In this document: piece by piece, positions 1 to 6,687 of the stretch
Layout of the letters: every line of letters starts with the position of its first letter
Numbering within the stretch: the first letter of the stretch is position 1
Source of the DNA: an uncultured delta proteobacterium
GTDB lineage: Bacteria > UBA10199 > GCA-002796325 > 1-14-0-20-49-13
Length of the DNA stretch: 9,679 nucleotides
Direction of reading: 5' to 3'
Assembly: GCA_903868375.1 (NCBI GenBank)
Contig: CAIPVD010000237.1
Location: forward strand, 1 to 9,679
Notes under the pieces: generated by a model
The model's database searches: none
What the model saw: the letters and a program-made list of their open reading frames with translations, nothing else
Told to the model about the DNA's origin: nothing
Made by a program: the position numbers and the translations under genes

Positions 1-608
1 AAAGCCCAGTCGTCTTTGCCGGCTTGCAAGTACAAGAACCCCCTGGCAATGTGAAGCCTTGCCGAGATAAAAACGATGTTTTCATTGTCGACATAACCTT
101 CGATCTCGTGGATGGCCTTTGAATATGCATCTATCGCTTTATTTCTTATACATTTTACATCTCTTTGGGAATAAACATCTCCTCGCCGTAAAGCCTCGAC
201 TAGAGCGTCGCCTTTTGCAGCGAGCGCCTTCGCCTTACCCGATCCATTACCGACGAAGCCGCTAAGGTACGACCGCACATCTCCATCGGTTATGTTTACG
301 GAAACGATTATTCCTTCCATGCTGCGGCTCGGTGCCTTCGCAGCAAGTTGCAAGACTCCATCATCATTTTTCGGAGAAGTTATGCGCGCCGAAGGGCCAA
401 ATGTCTCGACCGCTTCTGCCCAAAGCGGATTAATGGGCCGAGTATTCGTTGCAGCCAAGGCAAGAGGGTCGATACCAAACGCCGCTATTTCTGGTGTATC
501 GATGCGAGCGCCTGCCAGCGTATTTCCCATGGTAGCGAAGACCGATTGTATCGCGGGTTGCTGGCCTATCAGTGTAAATGTATTAAATCCAGGAACGGTT
601 GCTGCCAT
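1..608 (-). CDS. Unknown protein with possible TPR-like C-terminal part, 3' end outside window
   Basis: The frame is open from the ATG at 608 to the window edge, giving 202 residues with no stop. I do not recognise the family. There is no signal peptide or membrane segment, so it is probably cytosolic. The first 60 residues are rich in Ala, Thr and Pro (start MAATVPGFNTFTL). From about residue 153 the sequence becomes helical with a TPR-like spacing of small and aromatic residues (AIDAYSKAI near 158-166, then ARLHIARGFLYLQAG near 183-197), so a tetratricopeptide-type region may continue beyond the edge. The start is supported by GGAGG (613-617) four bases before the ATG. It begins 44 bases after the uracil-DNA glycosylase stop on the same strand, so co-transcription is likely. 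Function is unknown; the TPR reading is tentative. Confidence 0.75.
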   Translation of the reverse strand, partial: MAATVPGFNTFTLIGQQPAIQSVFATMGNTLAGARIDTPEIAAFGIDPLALAATNTRPINPLWAEAVETFGPSARITSPKNDDGVLQLAAKAPSRSMEGIIVSVNITDGDVRSYLSGFVGNGSGKAKALAAKGDALVEALRRGDVYSQRDVKCIRNKAIDAYSKAIHEIEGYVDNENIVFISARLHIARGFLYLQAGKDDWA

Positions 609-612
609 AAAT

Positions 613-632
613 CCTCCAATTTTTGTTGGAGG
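613..632 (-). promoter_or_regulatory. Hairpin enclosing the Shine-Dalgarno of the 1-608 gene
   Basis: On the minus strand CCTCCAA (632-626), a six-base loop CAAAAA and TTGGAGG (619-613) form a perfect 7-bp stem. The right arm contains GGAGG, the ribosome binding site, and ends four bases before the start codon. When folded, the stem would hide the whole Shine-Dalgarno. The pairing is seen in the sequence; a translational control role is inference. It has no T-run on either side, so it does not look like an intrinsic terminator for the upstream gene. Confidence 0.5.
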
Positions 633-652
633 CTTTATTAGCCATTTTAACG

Positions 653-1414
653 CTATTTTGCAAGTGGATTTATCCGACTTTTAAGGCCTAGCTCTTTCAT
701 CACTGTCTGCATATCTTCCCAGACTGGGCGCTTCATGTTGGGGTTTCGGAGCAAGAAAGCCGGGTGAAATGTGGGCATTAGTTTATATCCGTTCCAATCT
801 AGGAATTTTCCGCGGAGCTTTGAGATTGGAACCTCGGTCTTTAAGATATCTTTTGCCGCGGTAGCTCCCAGGCAGACGATGACCTTCGGCTTAATTGCCT
901 CGATCTGCTTCATTAGAAAAGGCATACAGGTATCTAGCTCGTCCGGTTCCGGCGCACGATTGTTCGGAGGGCGGCACTTCACACAATTCGCAATATAGAC
1001 GTCTTCACGTTTTAGGCCCATTGCGATTATTATCTTTGTGAGCAGCTGTCCGGCGCGTCCAACGAACGGTTCGCCCTGTTCGTCTTCGTCTGCACCCGGC
1101 CCTTCACCTATGAACATAAGCGCCGCGTTCGGATCGCCGACTCCGAATACGATGTTCTTCCGTGCCTTGCAAAGCTTGCAGCGCTTGCAATCGCCTATTT
1201 CAGCGCGGATCTCTTTCAATTTTGTGTCATTGCGAGCCACCGAAGGTGGCGTGGCAATCTCCTTATTACAGCTTGATTTGTGAGATTGCTTCGTCGTCCT
1301 AGCGGACTCCTCGCAATGACAAGAACTTTTCGGCATTTCCGTTACCCCCATTATCTTCTGATATTCAAGATGCGTCTTTACGTCTTGAAGCAACTCTTTT
1401 ATTCCATTTTTCAT
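653..1414 (-). CDS. Type 4 (family 4) uracil-DNA glycosylase with a repeat-derived insertion
   Basis: This protein removes uracil from DNA, starting base excision repair of deaminated cytosine. It has 253 residues. The four cysteines expected to hold the 4Fe-4S cluster of this family are visible at C76, C79, C147 (in VKCRPPNNR) and C163, with the 16-residue spacing between the last two typical of the family. The catalytic motif GEGPGADEDEQGEPFVGRAG starts at 103, and the second motif HPAFLLRNP starts at 217. Residues 1-30 form the extra N-terminal helix common in larger members (LEYQKIMGV). Residues 32-63 are a translated palindromic repeat (see 1226-1321) inserted in the linker before the first cysteine pair, with no frame loss. 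The start ATG at 1414 lies 12 bases after AGAGAGGA, a rather long spacing. It diverges from the phospholipase-like gene across only 32 bases. Family assignment is firm. Confidence 0.93.
   Translation of the reverse strand: MKNGIKELLQDVKTHLEYQKIMGVTEMPKSSCHCEESARTTKQSHKSSCNKEIATPPSVARNDTKLKEIRAEIGDCKRCKLCKARKNIVFGVGDPNAALMFIGEGPGADEDEQGEPFVGRAGQLLTKIIIAMGLKREDVYIANCVKCRPPNNRAPEPDELDTCMPFLMKQIEAIKPKVIVCLGATAAKDILKTEVPISKLRGKFLDWNGYKLMPTFHPAFLLRNPNMKRPVWEDMQTVMKELGLKSRINPLAK
1226..1321. repeat. Palindromic mobile repeat (GTCATTGCGAG type) inserted in the uracil-DNA glycosylase gene
   Basis: A 96-base element is bounded by TGTCATTGCGAG (1225-1236) and its inverted copy CTCGCAATGACA (1310-1321). 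Inside lie a second inverted pair, GCAATCTC (1254-1261) with GAGATTGC (1282-1289), and a small hairpin GCCACC-gaa-GGTGGC (1236-1250). The nested symmetry and lack of an ORF fit a small non-autonomous element of the MITE/REP kind. The termini and the motif GTGGCAATC recur at 8121-8152. Similar sequences are, from memory, widespread between genes of several Gram-negative and candidate-phylum genomes. Its 96 bases equal 32 codons exactly. No clear target-site duplication is visible. Confidence 0.82.
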
Positions 1415-1446
1415 GACAATGTACTATCCTCTCTGAAGGCAGACTT

Positions 1447-2385
1447 ATGCTTATATACATCATTTTATCAACTGTTGTTTTTCTTTTAGTGCCTGACATT
1501 GCGCATGCGTGGGGGCCTGGAACTCATATAGAGATCGCACTTTCGCTTCTAGAAAAGATGGCGCTGATGGCGCCTGCCGTTCGTGCGGTCATTGCGGGCC
1601 GCGAAGAATGGTTCTTATACGGTGCGATCTCGGCAGATATCGTTCTTGGTAAAAAATATGCCGGCCAGCATGACCATTGCCACAACTGGCGCGTCGGGCA
1701 GTTAGTGCTAAAATCGGCAAAGACCGATCGCGAAAGAGCGGCCGCTTATGGATATCTCGCGCACTTGGCCTGCGACGTCGTCGCCCACAATTATTACATC
1801 CCGTACAAGATAATAAAAAGCTACAAGGCGCGCCTTTTAAGCCACACTTACTGGGAGATGCGGTTCGATATGCATGTGCGCCAATCCGTGTGGGACAAAA
1901 TGAACCGAATGATACTAGGCGATTTTTCGCCGTTCGATAACCTTCTCGAGAAGGTCTTAAAGAACGCGCTTTTTTCGTTCAAGACGAGCAAACAAATCTT
2001 CACCGGCATCCTCGCATTGCAGCGGTTCAAGCAGCTTCGCCGAACTTTTTCTATGTACGCCAAAAAATCGCGCTATAAACTTGACATTGAAGATGTATCG
2101 CATTACATGCGCCTTGCGCTTCGCTTTGCGGCGGAACTTTTGGCGGACCCAAAAGGTGCCCCGTGCCTAAAATGCGACCCCGTCGGCGAGATGAAGATCG
2201 GGTACGCTAACTGGCAACGCTTACGGATCAAAAGCGCACTCAAACAAAAAAGGATGAGCTCGCGTGATGTGGAGCGTTTTCTAGCAGCAGCGAAACAAAA
2301 ACTTTACGAAGGCATATGCGAACAGCAGGTTGTGTTGCCTAATTTAGAGAATTCATCATGTTCTTATTCTTTACAGAGGCGATAA
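1447..2385 (+). CDS. Secreted zinc-dependent phospholipase C-like protein
   Basis: This 312-residue protein resembles the zinc-dependent phospholipase C family, which hydrolyses phospholipid head groups with three zinc ions. A signal peptide (residues 1-21) ends in AHA followed by W22, so signal peptidase I would expose Trp as the mature N-terminus, as in the Bacillus enzyme where the N-terminal Trp binds zinc. Other candidate ligands appear in family order: H27, D64 (ISAD), H79 in the cluster HDHCH, H106 and D110 (YLAHLACD), H114, then H133 and E137 (SHTYWE). The H-xxx-D and H-xxx-E spacings match the family. The C-terminal third (about 170-312) is basic and not recognised. GAAGG at 1435-1439 precedes the ATG, supporting the start. 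The gene overlaps the next one by 28 bases. Fold and metal site are likely; the substrate is unproven, and a nuclease-like role is the main alternative. Confidence 0.8.
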   Translation: MLIYIILSTVVFLLVPDIAHAWGPGTHIEIALSLLEKMALMAPAVRAVIAGREEWFLYGAISADIVLGKKYAGQHDHCHNWRVGQLVLKSAKTDRERAAAYGYLAHLACDVVAHNYYIPYKIIKSYKARLLSHTYWEMRFDMHVRQSVWDKMNRMILGDFSPFDNLLEKVLKNALFSFKTSKQIFTGILALQRFKQLRRTFSMYAKKSRYKLDIEDVSHYMRLALRFAAELLADPKGAPCLKCDPVGEMKIGYANWQRLRIKSALKQKRMSSRDVERFLAAAKQKLYEGICEQQVVLPNLENSSCSYSLQRR

Positions 2386-3641
2386 AGAAGGGCGTTGTCG
2401 ATAAGACCGGCCGCTGGCTTGGCCATCCTTACGATTTCCTGGTCGAACCTTTAGGCGAAGCTTATCCCAAAATATCCGCACTTGTAATTTCGAAGGGCTT
2501 TTTTACCAAACGATATGCTGTTGTTCCGTGGACGAACATTCAGCGGACGAACGAACAATTTCATATCAAGGTTTCTGGCGACACTCTCGAATATAAAGAG
2601 TCGTACTACGAAGAGCCGGAAAGTGCTGTGCGTAAACATGTGCTAGACCAGCAGGTCGTCGATACGTTCAACAGGAAGGTCGTTCGCGTGAACGACGTCC
2701 ATTTTTTAAAGGTCGATAACGACCTTCGCGTTGCCCACGTCGATATTGGGCTTCGCGGCATGGTGCGGCGCCTTGGTTGGCAACCGTTCATCGATTCGAT
2801 AGTTAAATTCTTAAACCCGCACGCGGTTTACTTAACGAAGGAAGGCTTTCTCGCGTGGAAATTCGTTCAGCCGCTCTCCGTGCATCCGGACAAGGGTACC
2901 ATTCAGCTGAACGTTTCGCAGGCGCAGTTAAAATCCATCCCGCCTCCCGATCTTTCCGAAATGCTGATGGAACTTGACCTTTATCAACGTGCCGCTCTTA
3001 TGAAATCGCTAGATATTGGAACTCGAGTTGAGATCATTACAGAAATGGACATGAAACATCAAAGAGAGCTGATCGGCGCACTCGATGCAAAGACCAACGC
3101 AACTCTTTTCGAGAGCATGCCTTCCGATGAAGCTGCCGACCTTTTGGGAGAACTGCCGCGCCGCGATGCCGACAGAATTCTTTCGCAGATCGGAACGAAA
3201 AAATCGAAAAAACTTTCGCAGCTTCTGTCTCACAAGAGCAAATCCGCAGGCGGGCTCATGACGACAGAATTCATCACTTTAAATAACGATATAACGGTCG
3301 GCGGCGCTATCGAACATATAAAGAAGCTACAGACGACGGCCGAAACCATTTATTACGCATACATTGTAGATGCCGAGAACAAGCTCGAAGGTTCGGTTAC
3401 GTTCAAGCACTTACTGGTCGAGCCGCTGGAAAAGAAGGTAGCCGATATAATGCAGACAAAGCCCCCGTCCGTTCATGTCGATGACAGCGCGAAAGAGGTC
3501 GCATACTTGATCGACAAATATAATCTGTTGGCCGTGCCAGTGATCGATCACGAAAGGGTCATTCAGGGGATCATAACGATAGATGACGTGTTAAGCCTCG
3601 TCATCGCGGAAACTTGGGGAAAGAAGACCGGACTGCTATGA
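2358..3641 (+). CDS. PRC-barrel / MgtE-N / CBS-pair protein, probable cytosolic metal sensor subunit
   Basis: The 427 residues carry the cytosolic half of an MgtE magnesium channel but not its membrane domain. Residues about 10-95 look like a PRC barrel (KTGRWLGHPYDFLVEPLGEA), with a second PRC-like stretch near 98-170. Residues about 199-292 are the MgtE N-terminal superhelical domain (EMLMELDLYQRAALMKSL; MPSDEAADLLGELP). SAGGLMT at 296-302 is the usual junction, followed by CBS domain 1 (about 300-358) and CBS domain 2 (about 362-417, ADIMQTKPPSV, VIQGIITIDDVL). In MgtE these domains bind Mg2+ and gate the pore. No transmembrane helices are present. The stop codon overlaps the start of an NRAMP-like transporter gene (ATGA), so the protein is probably its regulatory partner. 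The start has only a weak binding site (TTAGAGA) and lies inside the upstream gene, suggesting translational coupling. Domain calls are confident; the regulatory role is inferred. Confidence 0.88.
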   Translation: MFLFFTEAIKKGVVDKTGRWLGHPYDFLVEPLGEAYPKISALVISKGFFTKRYAVVPWTNIQRTNEQFHIKVSGDTLEYKESYYEEPESAVRKHVLDQQVVDTFNRKVVRVNDVHFLKVDNDLRVAHVDIGLRGMVRRLGWQPFIDSIVKFLNPHAVYLTKEGFLAWKFVQPLSVHPDKGTIQLNVSQAQLKSIPPPDLSEMLMELDLYQRAALMKSLDIGTRVEIITEMDMKHQRELIGALDAKTNATLFESMPSDEAADLLGELPRRDADRILSQIGTKKSKKLSQLLSHKSKSAGGLMTTEFITLNNDITVGGAIEHIKKLQTTAETIYYAYIVDAENKLEGSVTFKHLLVEPLEKKVADIMQTKPPSVHVDDSAKEVAYLIDKYNLLAVPVIDHERVIQGIITIDDVLSLVIAETWGKKTGLL

Positions 3642-4894
3642 AGTGGCTAAAGGTAAAACATCCGCTGCCAAAAGGTTTCTTTAGGAATCTATGGATATTC
3701 TTTGCCGTTTTGGGGCCTGGAATTATCACCGCCAACGTTGATAACGATGCCGGCGGCATCGCCACATATTCCGTTGCCGGCGCACATTATGGATACAACC
3801 TTTTGTGGACGACCATCCCCGTTTGCATCGCGCTTACTATAATAATGGAGATGAGCGCGCGCCTTGGCGCCGTTTCTGGCAGAGGCCTTGCCGACCTTAT
3901 CCGCGAACATTTTGGCTTAAAGATAACTTTCTACCTGATGCTTGTGCTTCTGCTCGTGAACGTTGGCAACGTTATGTCGAACTTCGCCGGCGTCGCGGCG
4001 GGTATGGAACTCTTTGGAATAAATAGGTACGTTTCCGTGCCGCTTGGCGGGTTGCTAGTGTGGGCGCTCGTTGTAAAGGGCTCGTACAAATCGGTCGAAA
4101 AAGTTTTTCTCTTCGCCTGCCTCTTCTACGTTGCCTACGTGATATCGGGCACGATCGCACATCCAGACTGGAAGGAAGTTGCGATAAGCACGGTGAAGCC
4201 GGTGCTTCAATTCGATTCCGCTTATCTTTACATGATAATCGGCATCGTTGGTACCTCGATCGCCCCGTGGATGCAGTTCTATCAGCAATCTGCCGTGGTC
4301 GAAAAAGGCATAACCGCGGAAAGTTATCGGCATGCAAAGTGGGACGTTTACGTTGGCGCGGTCGTCGCCAGTGTGGTCATCTTCTTCATCATTCTTACGT
4401 GTGGTGCAACGCTTTATAAGAGCGGACTTAGGATAGACACGGCGGCCGATGCTGCGCTGGCGCTAAAGCCGATCGCCGGCGATTATTGTTTCAAACTTTT
4501 TGCGTTTGGCCTTGTCAACGCGGCACTTTTTGCCGGAAGTATCATTCCACTTTCAACCGCCTTTAGCGTTTGCGAAGGACTTGGATGGGAAACCGGCGTT
4601 AATAAAACGTTCAAAGAGGCGCCGCAATTTTACGGACTTTACACTATTATTATCGTCATCAGTGGGCTTGCGGTTCTGTATCCCCATTTTCCGCTCCTTT
4701 GGATAATGATTTTCTCGCAGGTCTTGAACGGAATACTCCTACCGTTCATTATCATCTTTATGCTGCTTCTGGTGAACGATCGCCGCCTGATGGGCGAGTT
4801 CAAGAACGGAAGAACTTACAATATCATCGCATGGATAACCGCAATTGTAATGATATTGCTGACCGTTGTGCTGGTAGTGATGACCTTGTTATAA
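3638..4894 (+). CDS. NRAMP-superfamily divalent metal transporter with altered metal-site motifs
   Basis: This 418-residue, very hydrophobic protein has about 11 predicted membrane helices and the NRAMP (SLC11) fold signature GPGIITANVDNDAGGIATYS (residues 27-45), continuing AGAHYGYNLLW. The helix-1 DPGN motif of classical Mn/Fe transporters appears as DAGG (37-40). The helix-6 methionine motif (A-x-x-M-P-H) is replaced by GTSIAPWMQFYQQS (205-218), so the usual metal-binding methionine is absent. Distant NRAMP relatives proposed and shown to carry Mg2+ also have a remodelled site, so Mg2+ (or Mn2+) is plausible here. I chose ATG 3638, which overlaps the previous stop as ATGA, over a TTG at 3614: the protein then starts MKWLKVKHPLPKG, and tight coupling explains the weak ribosome site. 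It converges on the YbaB gene with a six-base overlap. The family is certain; the ion is inferred. Confidence 0.9.
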   Translation: MKWLKVKHPLPKGFFRNLWIFFAVLGPGIITANVDNDAGGIATYSVAGAHYGYNLLWTTIPVCIALTIIMEMSARLGAVSGRGLADLIREHFGLKITFYLMLVLLLVNVGNVMSNFAGVAAGMELFGINRYVSVPLGGLLVWALVVKGSYKSVEKVFLFACLFYVAYVISGTIAHPDWKEVAISTVKPVLQFDSAYLYMIIGIVGTSIAPWMQFYQQSAVVEKGITAESYRHAKWDVYVGAVVASVVIFFIILTCGATLYKSGLRIDTAADAALALKPIAGDYCFKLFAFGLVNAALFAGSIIPLSTAFSVCEGLGWETGVNKTFKEAPQFYGLYTIIIVISGLAVLYPHFPLLWIMIFSQVLNGILLPFIIIFMLLLVNDRRLMGEFKNGRTYNIIAWITAIVMILLTVVLVVMTLL

Positions 4895-5155
4895 CCCCAA
4901 ATTCCCAAGATTGCCCATCTTCTGCATCTGTTGCGCCATCTTCATCTGCATTTTTTTAACTGCATCGTTGAAGCAATCTTTTAATACCTTTTCCTGGCGT
5001 TCTTTGGAAAGTTCGGGATTCAGCGCGATATATTCCACTTCCATCTTGCCATTGATGCGGATGTTGGTGCCATCCTTCTCAATAATAGTTTTCTCTTTGC
5101 CAAGCTCGTTCTGCAGGTCGCGAAGCTTCTTTAATTGTTTTATCTTATCGAACAT
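4889..5155 (-). CDS. YbaB/EbfC-family nucleoid-associated protein
   Basis: This 88-residue protein matches the YbaB/EbfC family of small dimeric DNA-binding proteins that coat or mark the chromosome. The pattern fits: an N-terminal amphipathic helix (FDKIKQLKKLRDLQNEL), a central strand pair (INGKMEVEYIALNPELS) and a C-terminal helix ending in a Met/Gln-rich tail (KKMQMKMAQQMQKMGNLG). It is shorter than the usual 100-110 residues. AAGGAG at 5161-5166, six bases before the ATG, is the clearest ribosome site of this operon and overlaps the stop codon of the upstream protease gene. YbaB is more often found beside dnaX or recR, so this place behind a membrane protease is unusual. The last codon and stop (TTATAA) are shared in antiparallel with the NRAMP gene. 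Confidence 0.87.
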   Translation of the reverse strand: MFDKIKQLKKLRDLQNELGKEKTIIEKDGTNIRINGKMEVEYIALNPELSKERQEKVLKDCFNDAVKKMQMKMAQQMQKMGNLGNLGL

Positions 5156-5160
5156 ATTTT

Positions 5161-5167
5161 CTCCTTA
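5161..5167 (-). promoter_or_regulatory. Strong Shine-Dalgarno of the YbaB gene, overlapping the protease stop
   Basis: On the minus strand TAAGGAG merges the TAA stop of the protease gene with the AAGGAG binding site, then AAAAT precedes the ATG at 5155. It is the best ribosome site in the minus-strand operon, so YbaB is probably made at a higher rate than the two membrane proteins upstream. It also fixes the YbaB start. Confidence 0.8.
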
Positions 5168-5785
5168 CATAATTGGCCTAACTATAAATACCAACGGGTC
5201 CCAACACATATGCGAAACGAGAACTACAAGCAAGCTTTCAGTTCTAAAATATAAAAGTCCCCAAAATGCGCCACAAACAGCCGCCGCAAGGATAAGTACC
5301 GGGTTCATTGTCGGTATGTGGACCGCCGTGTAGATTAAAACGGTAAGTATCAGCGCCAGCTTCTTGCCATAGATCAGCCCAAACTTCTTTTGGATAAAAC
5401 CGCGCCAGAATATCTCTTCGCCGAATCCTATCGGGAAAAATAAAAGAGCCGCAACGAGCGGAAGCGGGATGCTTTCAGCGTTCGCATAGATAGAATGCAA
5501 GTTTTGCGCGTCATGCGGTATAAATATAGGAAGCAATTTACGGCCTGCAAAGAAAACAAAGTAAAGAAATGCTGCCGATGCGATGCCTAGTAAAATATTC
5601 TTAAATGTGAATTCATCTCGCCGGAACAATGGGCGGCCAGCCGCAAAGCTCACAAGTGCAAGAAGAACAGTGGCAAAGCTCATCATCAGCCAGAAGTTGA
5701 GCGGCCGCGCGACGAATATCAGGTACCAAAGCGAGAACGCCATTGTTATGCTGGAATAGATTGTGAGCTTGGTCTTTATAGCCAC
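5165..5785 (-). CDS. CPBP-family intramembrane glutamic endopeptidase
   Basis: This 206-residue membrane protein has the three conserved motifs of the CPBP (CAAX protease/bacteriocin-processing, Abi) family: E123-E124-xxx-R128 in FGEEIFWRGF, H156 at the end of LIYTAVH, and H192-xxx-D196 in SHMCWD. The glutamate and histidines form the catalytic site inside the membrane. About six hydrophobic segments are visible (near 8-26, 31-49, 63-81, 108-120, 143-158, 163-197). Family members process peptides or prenylated proteins, and many have unknown substrates. The start is a GTG at 5785, inside the end of the UbiA-family gene (10-base overlap). GAGG touches the GTG directly, so initiation probably relies on coupling; ATG at residue 15 is a possible later start. 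The third motif ends in Asp where Asn is common. Confidence 0.88.
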   Translation of the reverse strand: MAIKTKLTIYSSITMAFSLWYLIFVARPLNFWLMMSFATVLLALVSFAAGRPLFRRDEFTFKNILLGIASAAFLYFVFFAGRKLLPIFIPHDAQNLHSIYANAESIPLPLVAALLFFPIGFGEEIFWRGFIQKKFGLIYGKKLALILTVLIYTAVHIPTMNPVLILAAAVCGAFWGLLYFRTESLLVVLVSHMCWDPLVFIVRPIM

Positions 5786-6687
5786 CTCGATATTAGAAGC
5801 GCCGCGATAAAGAGAATGGAAAATGCCGAATGAAATTTTGCAGTGCCAGCATCAATTACTGCAAACTCGCTTTCCGGGATCTGTGACTTATTTCGCACGA
5901 TTTTAATTAGTTTGATCGCTATGGGCAGAGAAATAAATGTTATAAGCGATATCCACGTGAGATTTGCGAAGGCTATTAAGATCGGTATCAGAACGTAGGC
6001 GCCTATCAATAAAGTGTAGTACATATATTTTGCGCCTTGCTCGCCTAGCACCATTGCAAACGTTTTGATCTCGACCACGCTGTCATTTTTTATATCGCGC
6101 AGGTTATTGCTGTGAAGCACGGCATCGACAAGCAGCGCAATAGGCAACGAGTAGAGGATAGGTGTTAGAGAATAGTGCCCCGCCTGGACGAAGTACGCGC
6201 CAAGCGCCATTGCCGGCCCAAATGCCAAGAAGACGGCGATATCTCCGAGCGCCCTATATTTTATTACGAACGGGCTCGCCGTGTAGAAGAAACCCATGAA
6301 TGCGCCTAGCGCTATCAGCCATATCAGCTCTGATCCGTGCGGAAGAGCTAAGATGAAGAATAGGCCTATACTTGACGCCACTATAAAAGCTACAAGCGAG
6401 CCTATGAATGCAGATTTAGGCGTTAAAAGTCCTTCAACGAGTACGCCGCTAGATCCATATGTCCCGGTCCGATCGACGCGCTTTTTAAAATCGAAGTAAT
6501 CGGAGAAGATGTTGGATCCTGCGTGAGCTATCCAGCATCCAAGCACAGTTAGTATTAGATAGAACCACTTGATCTTGAGCCCCGGGTTTTCGTTAATAGC
6601 TATGACCGCCGCAAGTATCGGCGGAACAACGCTTACCGTGAAAGAAAATGGCCTACCAGCCCGCCACCAAAGTTTGATGTTTGACAT
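5776..6687 (-). CDS. UbiA-superfamily prenyltransferase, MenA-like
   Basis: This integral membrane protein (303 residues from ATG 6687) has about eight to nine hydrophobic helices and both aspartate-rich motifs of UbiA prenyltransferases, which join a polyprenyl diphosphate to an aromatic acceptor. The first is NIFSDYFDFKKRVD (59-72), where the Asn normally preceding the first Asp is Ser62. The second is NNLRDIKND (194-202), a form typical of 1,4-dihydroxy-2-naphthoate polyprenyltransferase (MenA) and relatives. GVLVEGLLTP (81-90) is also MenA-like. This points to menaquinone-type quinone synthesis, but no other men or mqn gene is in the window, so the acceptor is not certain. A TTG at 6696 could extend the protein by three residues (MAH); neither start has a good ribosome site. 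It heads a minus-strand operon with the protease and YbaB genes. Confidence 0.85.
   Translation of the reverse strand: MSNIKLWWRAGRPFSFTVSVVPPILAAVIAINENPGLKIKWFYLILTVLGCWIAHAGSNIFSDYFDFKKRVDRTGTYGSSGVLVEGLLTPKSAFIGSLVAFIVASSIGLFFILALPHGSELIWLIALGAFMGFFYTASPFVIKYRALGDIAVFLAFGPAMALGAYFVQAGHYSLTPILYSLPIALLVDAVLHSNNLRDIKNDSVVEIKTFAMVLGEQGAKYMYYTLLIGAYVLIPILIAFANLTWISLITFISLPIAIKLIKIVRNKSQIPESEFAVIDAGTAKFHSAFSILFIAALLISRWL

Noticed and set aside
583..645. 20-codon ORF as a real leader peptide gene
   Set aside because: No ribosome site and ordinary codons without regulatory runs; kept only as a possibility in the hairpin finding.
292..684. Plus-strand open frame of 130 codons
   Set aside because: Lies antisense to the partial gene 1-608, which has a strong ribosome site and protein-like composition; no family resemblance.
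3614..3637. TTG start for the NRAMP-like gene
   Set aside because: Lies 28 bases inside the upstream gene, while ATG 3638 forms the classic ATGA overlap.
3972..4419. Long antisense and offset frames over the NRAMP-like gene
   Set aside because: Shadow frames with Arg/Ser-rich unlikely proteins; the sense frame encodes a clear transporter.
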